64,000 nt of DNA from Buxus sempervirens. Lineage: Eukaryota > Streptophyta > Magnoliopsida > Buxales > Buxaceae. The stretch spans positions 22,864,048 through 22,928,047 of the forward strand of contig OX387194.1 in NCBI GenBank assembly GCA_947561395.2, in the 5' to 3' direction. The notes beneath the pieces were generated by a model. The model worked only from the letters and a program-made list of their open reading frames with translations, was not told where the DNA came from and searched no databases. The translations under genes were made by a program, and so were the position numbers. This document shows, piece after piece, positions 21,348-31,968 of the stretch. Within the stretch, counting starts at the first letter, position 1. Every line of letters begins with the position of its first letter.

Positions 21348-22373
21348 TTTTTTAAAATCTTCACCATGCCACTCAAGAGAAAATCGAGGACTGATTCTCC
21401 TTCCACATCTTCTCCTCCTGTGAGATCTTCTCCTATTATATCTTCTCCTCCAGTGAGACCCCCTTCCCCTTCTCATTCCTCTGAACCTTTTCTTGGGAAT
21501 GGTCTCTCTGATTTTAATGAGTTCTTCAAGCACCGGCCACTCCTTTTGGAATGGGCCATTAAGCTTGAGTCTTTTTCTGAATCTCCTCTCTACTCATTGT
21601 TTTCGGACAATGGTTGGAAAAAATTTGCATTGATTAGTGGTTTTGCCTATCCAGACCTGGTTCGAGAATTTTATTCAAACCTCCACCATCTACATCTTGC
21701 CAATCAAGGCTATGTCAAAGCCTATATCAGGGGTATCTCTTTCGACTTCTCGAAAGAGCTTATCTCCTCTCTTCTCGAACTGCCCCTAGTTGATTCTCCT
21801 TCCTTTAACTTTCTTGATTCTCATACTGATCCTCTGATGGAGTCTATTATTCCTTCTCTAATTGTTCCGGGTGCTCCTACTTCCATCAAAAACAAGCCCA
21901 ACTACCTTCCTCATGGCTCTCTTCAGGATCTTCTTCGGATCTTGAATCTATTTGTGTGTGCTTCTCTGGTTCCCTCAGATCACCATTCTGAGATTTCTCA
22001 CTCGAGAGCAAGACTTCTTCATGCTCTCTGGAACAGAGACAGTATCTGTATTCCCTCCATCATCTTCCATCAGATCCTTCAGTCTTGGAATGTAAAATCC
22101 AAGACTGCAGCTCTTCCTTTTGGCATATTCATATCTTACCTGTGCATTCATCAGGGGGTACTCCCTGATCCTGTTGAAATGATCGTTCATCCCAGACCTC
22201 CCATTGATTCCTCCACCCTGACCAGAAGTAAACGAGCCAATCCTTTTCATTTGGTGTCTTCTGAACCCTCTTCTTCTCAGTCCTCTTTGTCCAGCTCTGA
22301 TGCTGTGGCAATTATGGACAAACTGAATTCCATGCAAGCCTCCCAGGAGGCTTTAAATTCTGAAGTTAGGGCT
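21276..22373 (+). CDS. Env-like third gene of the Sirevirus, 5' part (cut by insertion)
   Basis: This frame follows pol, where Sireviruses carry an env-like gene of uncertain role. The likely start is the ATG at 21366 (residue 31, MPLKRKSR); the 30 residues before it are hydrophobic but probably intronic. From there a Pro/Ser-rich stretch leads to a globular region around residues 70-300 resembling the plant transposon-protein domain PF20167 (phrases FAYPDLVREFY, YIRGISFDFSKEL). Such domains are described as found in plant retroelements without known activity. At 22373 the gypsy element 22374-33784 interrupts the frame. The frame continues correctly at 33790. No convincing signal peptide or receptor-binding feature is visible. 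Confidence 0.75.
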
Positions 22374-23765
22374 TGTGAGACATGGGAAAAAATCAAAATC
22401 TAATGATTTCCTCAATCATCACACGGGATTAAATTAAACAAAGAGTCGCCACCATTCAATTTAGGTGTGAATGGACACCAAAATATTAAATAAGCACAAA
22501 AGGCAATTTTAGGGCAAAATATCCCTCCTAAGGAAAACAACCAGAGATGGGTAAGGGGATTAGGTTATGAACAGGGGAAGGTGTTAGGCACCCCTATTCA
22601 TCCACACAAGGTGGTTGCCAGGTATTGTTCATGTTTTACAAAATAAAGGAAAAAGCTTGCTATAAAAATCACAAAAACAAAAATATATGGTTTTTTCATA
22701 TGAATAGTCTGATTGATCCAGAACTATCAAACATGATCATACCATTCCTAGGGTTTCATGATCAACACAAAATTGAGATAAAATCAAATAAAATCAATTT
22801 AAAGTGAAAAATCCAAAAATCTGGCTTCAAGTCAAAATTCTAGAAATCTAGAAAAATATGATTTTTATAAAATATTTCAAAATTAAACTTGAACAGTCCA
22901 GGACATAGATAAAGCCCATATTTCACATTAAATCAGAAAATAAAAACCAAAAATACCCACGTTGATGAAAAACACCAAAAGGGGAGAATTTAGACCGTAG
23001 GGTCTTCTCTCAATAATGAAAAACGATTTAAAAACCACATCATGAAACCCTAGAATTTATTTTCAGGCTTCTGGATTCAGATCTACCATATTGATCATGA
23101 TAAATCCAAGATCCTAGCCTAAAATCACAAAAATCACGAAAACAGTGCTGTAGGTGCAAAAGTGGCAAAAATCCAAATTTTATCAGAAATAGGGGATCTC
23201 ATGCTATAAACATCATGGATTCGTGTTATTCATTCAGATGTATCATAAAAAACATTAAAACATGATCAGGATATTTAAAACAGTCACATCTCACAAATTT
23301 GAGCACATGGGGGTCTACCCTACGGATCCACCTGTTCTCCTTTCCCCTAGTTCTCTCTTCACGTTTTACGGCTAGAGAGACTCTTGAGGTACTTAGAGAT
23401 AGGTTTGGTTACACAAACACAATCACAGGCCTTATTCTATAAAAAAGAGAAAAAAACAGATATGGGGTTCTATTCTAGGGATCCACCTGTTCCCCTTTCC
23501 CCTAGTTCTCTCTTCACGTTTTACGGCTAGAGAGACCCTTGAGGTACTTAGAGATAGGTTTAGGAATACAAAAACAAATATGGCCTTATTCTACAGCAAT
23601 AGAGATGATCCTATTACATCTAGAATTGAAGACAAAAAATAAGAAGGGATAGGGGACTTACCTGGATTGAGCAGGCAGGCAGCAGGAGTTCTTTCTCTTC
23701 TCTTGTAGCTTCTTAGAATTCCTTGGACTCAAAATTTCGTGGCCTTTAGCTAGAGGAGAGAGCCT

Positions 23766-23775
23766 CTATTTATAG
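23766..23775 (-). promoter_or_regulatory. TATA box in TR-GAG LTR
   Basis: CTATAAATAG on the minus strand. The identical site is at 33361-33370 in the promoter-bearing LTR, and near-identical sites at 38826, 47508 and 62830 lie in related LTRs. Conservation across families supports a core promoter. Confidence 0.7.
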
Positions 23776-23982
23776 GCAAGCACAGGGGCATGGTTGGTCA
23801 AAGGTTTGGCAAGATAGAGTTTCAGTTTGAGTTAAACACAAGATCATGTCAATCCTTTATCCACAAGGATAAATGAGATAATTCGAATGGATAAATAAGA
23901 GGATTCGCTTATCCAAGAGAGATATTTGGGTGCAGATAAGGCTCAAAAATAAAAAAGGTAAAATTCGCACAAAGACCCCCGT

Positions 23983-24086
23983 GCCCGTATATATATTACG
24001 GTTGCGCCCTGCCCGTATTATTAATACGGGCACGCCGTGACCGTATATCAACTGCAGGTATGACCAGTCCGTAAACAAAATACGGT
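23983..24086. repeat. CCCGTA/TACGGG palindrome module in U3
   Basis: The clearest unit, GCCCGTATTA-T-TAATACGGGC, is at 24009-24029. It lies among looser CCGTA...TACGG pairs. The copy in the other LTR is 33578-33681. It sits about 210-310 bp upstream of the TATA box in the element's own orientation. Confidence 0.85.
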
Positions 24087-24189
24087 CATGACCATTTTGG
24101 CCAGATTTTACACTTTTTTGACTTGTTTCAAATCCCAATTAATATTTTCAATTATTTTCTCATTTTTAGTGCAATTTGGGGTGTCTACA

Positions 24190-24206
24190 GCTGCCCCCTC
24201 TTTGCT
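24190..24206 (-). other. Polypurine tract of TR-GAG element
   Basis: On the minus strand AGCAAAGAGGGGGCAGC abuts the 3' LTR. It is the expected plus-strand DNA primer and confirms minus orientation. A copy is at 63248-63263. Confidence 0.85.
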
Positions 24207-27200
24207 GGTAATTGGAACCAATTACAAGCAGAGAGCAAAAAAGACCCACCAATTGCACTTTCTTAGACCTTTGTCTAACCAATTGCACTTTGCAAGGATT
24301 AAATGGATGATTTTATAAAAAAAGAATTGATTGTGGAAAATTTGCTAAGAAGTCCCTCAGCTTAAGGGCCAAATCCTCCTCTCTCCTCTCACTGAGCTCT
24401 CGTGGCTATGAAGTGAGATTTGAGACAAAATTTTTAAACAAAAGTGAGTATGGTGGCAATCCTTGCAACTTACAACTAATATAGACATTGATCTTTTGAA
24501 AAGTGTGGAGAAAATGATGAAAAAGACAATTTTTCTGGGTGGCCTGCAGTTGTAGCACAATGAACAGACACAACTCAAAATTACACATTTGAAAAACATC
24601 TCATTAATTGAACTTGCTTTGGTCCAACAAAGAAATGATAAAAACATGGATTCGAAGATAGCCAATGAAACCCCTGCCTGAAGTGGGGTGGCGTCTCTTT
24701 CTTATCTCAGATTTCTTGGAGCTCTCGTGGCTATGAAAAGAAATCTGAGACAAGCAATTTTTGAAAAGAATGTGGATTTAAAATTGACCACTGCAAACTC
24801 AATTGATTTTGATGTTTTTCACTTTTTGAATTTTCCTGATTGATTTTCTTATTTGATATACCTGGGTGTCATGTGATGCCCAAACCTGTGCTTGAATATT
24901 CTGCAACTTGCTTTTGCTTCTTTATCTTCTTGCTCTCTCAATAACGATGTATGTGCCCTTACTGCCCATAACCTGTCTTCATGCTTTTTAATTGCTCAAG
25001 TGAATGCCCTCATCTTGATTGATGGATCATGATCTGTTGATCTAACCTCATGCCCTTCTTGTTGCCCCAGTAAAATCTTTCTTCATGATTGAAGAATTGG
25101 GAACCCTTGTTTAATGAAGAAAACATGCCATTGCTTCGAAGCCCCCCTTTTTTTTTCTTTCAAATTTGAAGACTAAAGCTTGATTGCTTCTTCCAGATGT
25201 TGGAATTCATTTCAATGAAAACCCAGAAGGAAAAACATTGAGCATGCCCCAGTTTTGATTGTTTGAAGAAGTATTTGCCCCTCAGTATAGATGATCCTCT
25301 TTTTTTTCTTCTCTTTTTTTTCTTTTTTTTCTTTTTTTTTTTTTTTTACCTTTGCCAAAAAGAAACCCTTATAGAAGAATGCAAATGCAAACATAAGAAA
25401 ATAGGTTTTATACTAGTGGCCTCAGAATTCTCTAATGCTTGCAAAACCAATGTTTTATGAAAAGATATAGATTCTCATCATAGGCCAAAAATATAGTTTT
25501 TGCTTTTTGTGTTTTTTTTTTTTGAAAAATGATCCAATCACTTATTAGCATATAGTCCAAAAGAATTAAAATCAAGTTGAATAATGAGAAGATTATTTCA
25601 GAAAATGAAGAAAGACCAAAATCAACCTTTGGAACCTTTAGAGTCATCCCCATGACCATCGGCTTGTCAATTGATGCTCCAGATATGATGACTCTTTCAA
25701 TCTGACTATTTTGCCCCAGTCTTGGAAAGACATTTTCCTTCATCCAATTGAAGAACAATTGTTTCTCCATTGTATCCATGATATGGGAATTTATGACTTC
25801 AACTTCAGCAATAATTTCCTAATGGCAATTTTGATGGCCATTAACTTGTTCACAGATGATTCATATCATAGTTCTGATTATGTTGCTTCAGTCTTGAAAA
25901 GAGAATTTTCTTCAATCACTTGATGAGTGACTGTATCTCAAAATAACTTCCAATATGAGGACTTCATCTAGATCTATGCCAATTTTGGACTTTCCTCTCT
26001 GACGATTTCCTTCTTGTAGATAGCTGATTATTTGCCATGTAGCGCCCTTTCAGGTTTTCACTACATTTTCTCCATTTTTTCCTTCTTCTTTTTTTTCTTC
26101 TTCTTTTTTCTTTTTTTTTAATCCTTCATCACCAACAACCATGTAGTCAAAGCTACCTTAATTCAAAATTTCTTAATCAAAGAGGACTTATGAATGGGAC
26201 GAAATGAAGGCTTGGTGTTTGTTTAGAAAGAAAAGGAATAAAAGGCTCAAATACCATATGATTAATGGGTTAACTGAAATTGTAATTTTTAAGGCATTTC
26301 TTCCCTTGGAATGAATACAAAATTGCCCCCAGTAATGAAGTTCTTCCCTCACTTTCATTTCTTCATTTGAAACTTATTTTACAGTATTGAACTTCTTTTT
26401 TCCATTCTTTTTTCCACAATTTTGAAGACATTCTCCAAATAGCATTTGATTATCTTTTTTTTTCTTCCTTTTTTTTCTTTCTTTTTCTTCATTTCTTTTT
26501 TTTCTTTGCCCCATTTTCTGAAAACATATTCAAAATCCCTCTTGAACTTCAATAATTGTCCCTTCATTCCCTTTTTTTTATGCCTTAATAAATTTGCCCC
26601 AGTGTGGGGTTACAATTCTCAGTTTAGGTTACTTAGAAAAATGTATCAAGCTCAAAGGGTCTAACTAGGGATTTCAAGATTTTTGAGGATATAAGAAAGA
26701 AAGGCCTCTTATCATTTTAAGAAAAAATTGAATTATCAGACTTGGTAAAGTTGTACTACATGACTGGCTCAGGATTTTTTCTTCTCTTTTTTTTTCTTCT
26801 TAATCACCTTCTGTCAAGATAAAAGCATCTTCAAATAGAACCTCTGTTATGAACAAGCTCTTCACCTTTTGATCAATCTTATGAATTTGGATTATTTCCA
26901 TCAAATGATGCCCAATTCTATTTCCAACGAAAAGGTCAGATCTTCTCCCATATTTTCAAGTGCAAAGCCCCAAAATTTCTTCAAACAATATTATCAACCT
27001 CCCTTTGAACGAATCAGCAAGTGGTGTGATCCTTTCTGTATTCTAATGAAAAAAACTCCAAATCTTCTTCTATCTTTTCTGTTGAAGACTGTGGGTCATC
27101 TTTAGTTCCAAAGGCCATAAAATTTGTCATTTCATAATTTTGCAGAATATTCTTCTCATGACACTTAAAAAGATTTGAATTTTCATATAAAATGTCTTTT

Positions 27201-27423
27201 TCTTCGATTTTGGTCTCAAAATTGAGCCCAATGTCAAAGTCATATTCAACTCAATAAAATTCAATAGGAGATATGATTCATAAGTAAAAGGACCTTGCTG
27301 AAAACTTTTTTTTTTTCTAGAAAAATGTTAAAGGGAAAATCTTTTTTTTTTTTGAAGAGCCTTTATTGAAATCACTTCCTGAGAACAAGGCTCCTTAGGA
27401 TCCTCAGGAAATGTGCATTCTTC
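24207..27423 (-). other. TR-GAG region downstream of gag, no pol
   Basis: In this 3.2 kb protease-to-integrase genes would be expected. I find none on either strand: the short frames are broken by homopolymers and carry no catalytic motifs. On the plus strand it shows many T-runs with TCTTTTTTTT (25290-25345, 26080-26125, 26455-26515) and repeated GCCCCAGT phrases. It looks like a collapsed remnant or unrelated filler. 24190-24535 is shared with 63248-63585. Confidence 0.7.
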
Positions 27424-29199
27424 TTATGCAGGTTTCTTTTCAGAGAACGTGGGAGTTTGAAAACTACCCCTGTTCTCAAAGGCAAAAGTTGACTTTTCTC
27501 CCTTTTTCAGATAATTTCTTTCTCTTGCTGAGTGAGGCAAACCTTCCTGCTCATAACCAGGAGCATTTCTTTCAAGATAAACCCTGACTATTGGACCAAT
27601 AGGAGCGATAAGCTGAGAAGGATCAAATCTTCTTTCTCCAGAGAAAATTGCCCCTATTGCATTTGAGCTGCCTGCCCCATTGTTATCGGTAGGTGGGATG
27701 GGAGTGACTGAATTGAATGATAAGGAGTTATTATCCAATAGATCCTGAATTGCATGCTTTAGGGCCAAGCAACGATCTGTGGTATGCCCTGGAGTGCTCA
27801 TATGATAATCACAGATTGCAGATGAATCATAATTCTTCCCTTTGCTTGCATGAGGATTTGGCAACCTCAAAGTCACATAACCCTTTTGAAGTAAAGTAGG
27901 CAAAAGCTCAGATGGTCTCATAGGCAGTTTAGAAAATTCCCTTCTCTTCCTTACTTCTGTTTCCTCCTTCACAGGCTGTGCAGAAGGGGCATTAATTTGA
28001 ATAGGCAGCAAAGGAAATTGATAGGTTGGCTTGATAGGAGGTGGATGGGCATTGATTTGAAAGGGTTCCCTGGGAAGTTGTACCATATTCACTTCTGCTT
28101 CTATCCTTTCTTCATTCTTTCTTTTTCCATTACCATTCTCCTTTTTCTGTGTAGAGAAAGTGGTGGAAGCTTCCTGGTTCAACACTGCAGAGTAATCAGC
28201 TATTTTCCCAGACTTGATCCCATCTTCAATTCTGTCTGCCACTTGCACTAGGGCAGCAAAGTTGGTGGTAGTTTGACCCACCAAGTGACTATAAAATGGT
28301 TGCCCCAATGTCATGATGAAAGTTGAAATCATTTCTGGTTCTTCCACGGGTGGCTTGACTTGTGCAGCCAACTCCCTCCACCTTTTAGCATATTGCCTTA
28401 TGGTCTCATCATTTCTCTTCGTCATCCTCATCATGTCGTACCTATCTGGTATAATCTCAGAGTTGAACATGTATTGTGCCAAAAAGGAATCTGCTAAATC
28501 CTTCCACCTTCTTATTTTCCCATGATCCAAAGTGGTAAACCACTTCAAAGCAGCTCCAGTTAAACTCCTCTGGAAGAGTTGAATTAGTATGCCGTCATCC
28601 CGGCCAAACTGGCATAAAGCCCCGCAGTATAACTTCAAATGGCTCATTGGGCAGCCAGTGCCATCATATTTATCAAAATCTGGGCATTTAAACTTGGCCG
28701 GTAGACATACATCGGGGTATAGGCACAGATCTTCAAAATTGGTGCCCCCAAAGTTACGTATCCCTTTCACCTCCCTCATTTCATCCTGGATCATCTCCAG
28801 CCTGTGCATGAATTTCTTTTCTATCTCATCCCTCATTCTTTCTTTTTCGTTTTCTTTGTCTGATTCAATGGTCTCATCCCTGATTAGTATAGGTTCAGGA
28901 ATAGGTTGAACCGGAGGTGGGATATTGATTGGAGGTGGAGGTGCTTGGTTCTGGGCTTGAACTTGTTGGGCCTGCACCGATAGTATGTTCTCTAGCATTC
29001 GGGCTAGTCCTGCCACTTGTTCTTGGAGCAGGACAAGATCTGGGTGAGGAGCATCAGCTTCATCTTCAATGGGATTCATGGCGCAAGCTCTTGATCTGGT
29101 TACAGGAGCTATGATTGCAAGTGTATTAGCACCTGGAAAAAATAAAAAAATCAGTGCCCAATTAATCTCATTCACATGCCTAGGAATGCCTATGTGCAA
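27424..29199 (-). CDS. gag: TR-GAG Gag protein (Ogre/TAT type)
   Basis: This is the only protein of the nested element, a 591-codon intact frame. Residues about 50-75 are a short coiled coil, 80-100 are Pro-rich, and 108-146 are strongly charged. Residues 165-335 form the retrotransposon gag domain (KCPDFDKYDGTG, LKWFTTLDHG). A zinc knuckle with ligands Cys463, His466, His472 and Cys477 (CDYHMSTPGHTTDRC) follows. It ends with TAA at 27424-27426. The start is uncertain: residues 1-22 precede a splice-acceptor-like tract (TTTTTCCAG, minus strand near 29130), and Met41 (29077-29079) is the first Met after TRSRACA. The intact frame with near-identical LTRs suggests recent function in packaging. 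Confidence 0.9.
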   Translation of the reverse strand: MHIGIPRHVNEINWALIFLFFPGANTLAIIAPVTRSRACAMNPIEDEADAPHPDLVLLQEQVAGLARMLENILSVQAQQVQAQNQAPPPPINIPPPVQPIPEPILIRDETIESDKENEKERMRDEIEKKFMHRLEMIQDEMREVKGIRNFGGTNFEDLCLYPDVCLPAKFKCPDFDKYDGTGCPMSHLKLYCGALCQFGRDDGILIQLFQRSLTGAALKWFTTLDHGKIRRWKDLADSFLAQYMFNSEIIPDRYDMMRMTKRNDETIRQYAKRWRELAAQVKPPVEEPEMISTFIMTLGQPFYSHLVGQTTTNFAALVQVADRIEDGIKSGKIADYSAVLNQEASTTFSTQKKENGNGKRKNEERIEAEVNMVQLPREPFQINAHPPPIKPTYQFPLLPIQINAPSAQPVKEETEVRKRREFSKLPMRPSELLPTLLQKGYVTLRLPNPHASKGKNYDSSAICDYHMSTPGHTTDRCLALKHAIQDLLDNNSLSFNSVTPIPPTDNNGAGSSNAIGAIFSGERRFDPSQLIAPIGPIVRVYLERNAPGYEQEGLPHSARERNYLKKGEKSTFAFENRGSFQTPTFSEKKPA

Positions 29200-29311
29200 G
29201 CTGGGTGAACACGAGTTTGGATTTTGTTTCTTTATTTGCTTCTTTTTTTTTTTTTAGAATTGTTGGAAAATTCTAGGGCTTCCAACGGGTCCCACAATAG
29301 AGAGAAAATGA

Positions 29312-30459
29312 TCTGAAATTCAAAGGCTTTCAAAGGCCCAGGGGGTTTTGAAAAAGGTCTGAAATTCAAAGGCTTTCAGAGGCCCAGGGATATTTTTAGA
29401 AAAAGTCTGAAATTCAAAGGCTTTCAGAGGCCTAGAGATTTTTGAGAAAGGTCTGAAATTCAAAGGCTTTCAGAGGCCCGAGGAAAAAGATCTGAAATTC
29501 AAAGGCTTTTAGAGGCCCAAAGGATAGGTGTCTATAATTCAAAGGCTTATAGACGGCCCAAAGAAATGATTGTCTAAAATTCAGAGGCTTTTAGACGGCC
29601 CAAAGAAATGATATGTCTAAAATTCAGAGGCTTTTAGACGGCCCAAAGGAATGATTTGTCTAAAATTCAGAGGCTTTTAGACGGCCCAAAAATGATTTGT
29701 CTAAAATTCAGAGGCTTTTAGACGGCCCAAAGGATATGTGTCTATAATTCAGAGGCTTATAGACGGCCCAAAAATGATTTGTCTAAAATTCAGAGGCTTT
29801 TAGATGGCCCAAAGAAATGATTGTCTAAAATTCAGAGGCTTTTAGACGGCCCAAAAGAATAATTTGTCTAAAATTCAGAGGCTTTTAGACGGCCCAAAGA
29901 ATTGATTTGTCTAAAATTCAGAGGCTTTTAGACGGCCCAAAGAAATGATTTGTCTAAAATTCAGAGGCTTTTAGACGGCCCAAAGAAATGATTTGTCTAA
30001 AATTCAGAGGCTTTTAGACGGCCCAAAAAAAAAAAGTTTGAAATTCAAAGGCTTTCAGAGGCCCAAAAGTTCTGAAATTCAAAGGCTTTTAGAGGCCCAA
30101 AGGTTAAAGATCTGAAATTCAAAGGCTTTCAGAGGCCCAAGGAAAAAGATCTGAAATTCAAAGGCTTTCAGAGGCCCAGGGATTTTTGAAAAAGGTCTGA
30201 AATTCAAAGGCTTTCAGAGGCCCAAGGAGTTTTTTGAGAAAAAGTCTGAAATTCAAAGGCTTTCAGAGGCCCAAAGGATTTTGAAAAAGTCTGAAATTCA
30301 AAGGCTTTCAGAGGCCCAAAGGGTTTTGAAAAAGTCTGAAATTCAAAGGCTTTCAGAGGCCCAGGATATTTTTGAAAAAAAATCTGAAATTCAAAGGCTT
30401 TCAGAGGCCCAAGGATATTTTTGAAAAAAGTCTGAAATTCAAAGGCTTTCAGAAGCCCA
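29312..30459 (-). repeat. 27-unit covarying hairpin array in TR-GAG leader
   Basis: There are twenty-seven tandem units of about 35-50 bp, each an inverted repeat closed around a 9-base loop and followed by a GGCCCAA phrase (plus-strand view). Outer units 1-5 and 18-27 mostly use stem TCTGAAA/TTTCAGA. Inner units 7-10 and 12-17 use GTCTAAAA/TTTTAGAC, and units 6 and 11 use GTCTATAA/TTATAGAC. The loop is TTCAAAGGC or TTCAGAGGC throughout. The array ends about 110 bp upstream of the gag ATG in the element's own direction. Confidence 0.95.
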
Positions 30460-31945
30460 AAGAACCTTTCTCTCACATTTTTATTTATCCAATTATTTTG
30501 TTTTTTTTTTAAGCATTTTATTCAAACTTGTTTCCCTTTATCATTATTTAAAGGTTAAAGGAAGATTTTAGTGGGAAAAACTGATTAAAGTTGAATATTC
30601 CGAGAAAACCGTATACACAGTACGGTCCAGCCCTGCCCGTATTCAAATTACGAGCCTGCCGTGACCGTATGCAATCCACGGGCGAGCCTAGCCCGTATAA
30701 CCAATACGGGCAAGCCCAACCCGTGTACTAAATGCGGTTTTACGGAACCCTGTTATATTTTTTTTTCAGTTTTTACATGGTTTGGTCACTTTCATTGTTC
30801 ATCCAAACGTACGGTTCACCCATTGCAGAGCTTCTAAACTGTCCCAAAGTGGACTTTGGCCTTTTTGTTAAAACACATGCTTAGGAGGGCACGTGTACCC
30901 TCCAAATTGACGTCATACTCAAGAATTTGATACCCTTTTGTTGCCTCTTGTGTGTACATAGGGTAGGATTGATTCTAAACAGAGTTAGAAACTCTTCCTA
31001 TGGGCTGCACCAATTTTAAAAACATGTAAATTTTGGGACCACTTTTATCCCGAACCAATGAGTACCATGACACCCCTATGACATGAAAATAATGCAAAAC
31101 AATAGGATTACCTTGTTACCTTGTTTACCTTGAATATAGCATCCGCATTATGCCCTGGTTTGTAAGCCATGCATACGGCCTTCCCACAATCATACAAACC
31201 CCATATTCCCACGTAATTGTGTAATTTAGCCAAAAACGTGTAACTCCACCTTCAAGCATAGGGGTTTTGGGTTTTGGCTTAATGGCAACTTAGCACTCAA
31301 GCCTAGTGATGACCAGAATCCCAGATCCACATTATCATCACATCATTAGCTCAAAGTTCTAAGGTGAATGTTTTCACTTTCGCTTTCCGAAGTATCGACC
31401 TCGTTGCGCCAAGCTACACACATTCGGGTTCAACTTCCTATAGGTTAAGGGTAGGCCGTGTAAAAAAAAATAAAAGGTGCACAGTGCATTGTAAAAATAG
31501 GTCACATTCACGACGTCCCAAACCCTTGCCACTCTTTTCGCAGCCATGCATAAACAAACCAAGGCATAATAGGAAAGCATATTTAAAATAAACAAGTAAA
31601 TAAAGCAATCCTATAGCACCCAAAACATGCTCATAAAAAAAATCATCCATCATGCAAACATATGATCATGTTATACACCCAAAATCATCATGGAGATCAT
31701 GCTGCAAATTAAAACATGCTATCCTAAAAATATAGCAAGAAACAAGCATATTTCAGCAAAACGGACCTCCCCTATGCATGTTTGTAGAAACAATCCTATA
31801 AATCAAAATTATGCATGTTTCTACCCCCATGAATTCTTAAGCAATAATTCAGATTTAAAACATACTCAACATGCTTAAGAACACAAAATAGCAAGCAAAT
31901 CAAAAAATCAAAAACATGAACGAACACCAAAAGGCTCAAATCCAC
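30460..31945 (-). other. TR-GAG leader between primer site and hairpin array
   Basis: Non-coding DNA. A CCCGTA/TACGGG module lies at 30608-30735 (for example CCCGTATAACCAATACGGG near 30692). Several short overlapping frames at 31364-31978 match nothing and sit on both strands. The length fits the long untranslated leaders of Ogre/TAT elements. Confidence 0.6.
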
Positions 31946-31966
31946 AAGTCCCCAGCAGAGTCGCCA
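31946..31966 (-). other. TR-GAG primer-binding site
   Basis: On the minus strand TGGCGACTCTGCTGGGGACT begins two bases inside the 5' LTR. It matches the type used by Ogre/TAT elements (recalled as tRNA-Arg) and the site at 3392-3411. Confidence 0.8.
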
Positions 31967-31968
31967 GT

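Larger units (their letters stand above)
22374..24189 (-). mobile_element. TR-GAG 3' LTR
   Basis: On the minus strand it begins TGTAGACACCCCAAATTG at 24189 and ends CCCATGTCTCACA at 22374. It contains the palindromic CCCGTA module (23983-24086), a TATA box (23766-23775), and a direct duplication of about 150 bp (23322-23470 and 23476-23600). Near its end is GGTGCCTAACACCTTCCCC (22581-22599), a phrase typical of Ogre/TAT LTRs. Confidence 0.95.

Noticed and set aside
21276..22403. True retroviral envelope gene
   Set aside because: There is no convincing signal peptide after the preferred ATG, no cleavage site and no glycoprotein-like pattern; the similarity is to a plant retroelement domain of unknown role.
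25212..26664. Lys-rich or Phe-rich ORFs
   Set aside because: They are translations of T/C homopolymer runs downstream of gag and have no motif.
24207..27423. Hidden RT or integrase of the nested gypsy element
   Set aside because: I looked for YxDD, aspartic protease DSG/DTG context and HHCC/DDE patterns on the minus strand and saw none in an open frame.
29312..30459. CRISPR-like look of regularly spaced repeats
   Set aside because: The spacers are repeats too (two recurring linkers), no cas genes exist, and the array lies inside a plant retrotransposon leader.
30204..30476. 90-codon minus frame with GPLKAFEFQTF repeats
   Set aside because: It is a by-product of the hairpin array; neighbouring units break the frame and linker lengths are not multiples of three.
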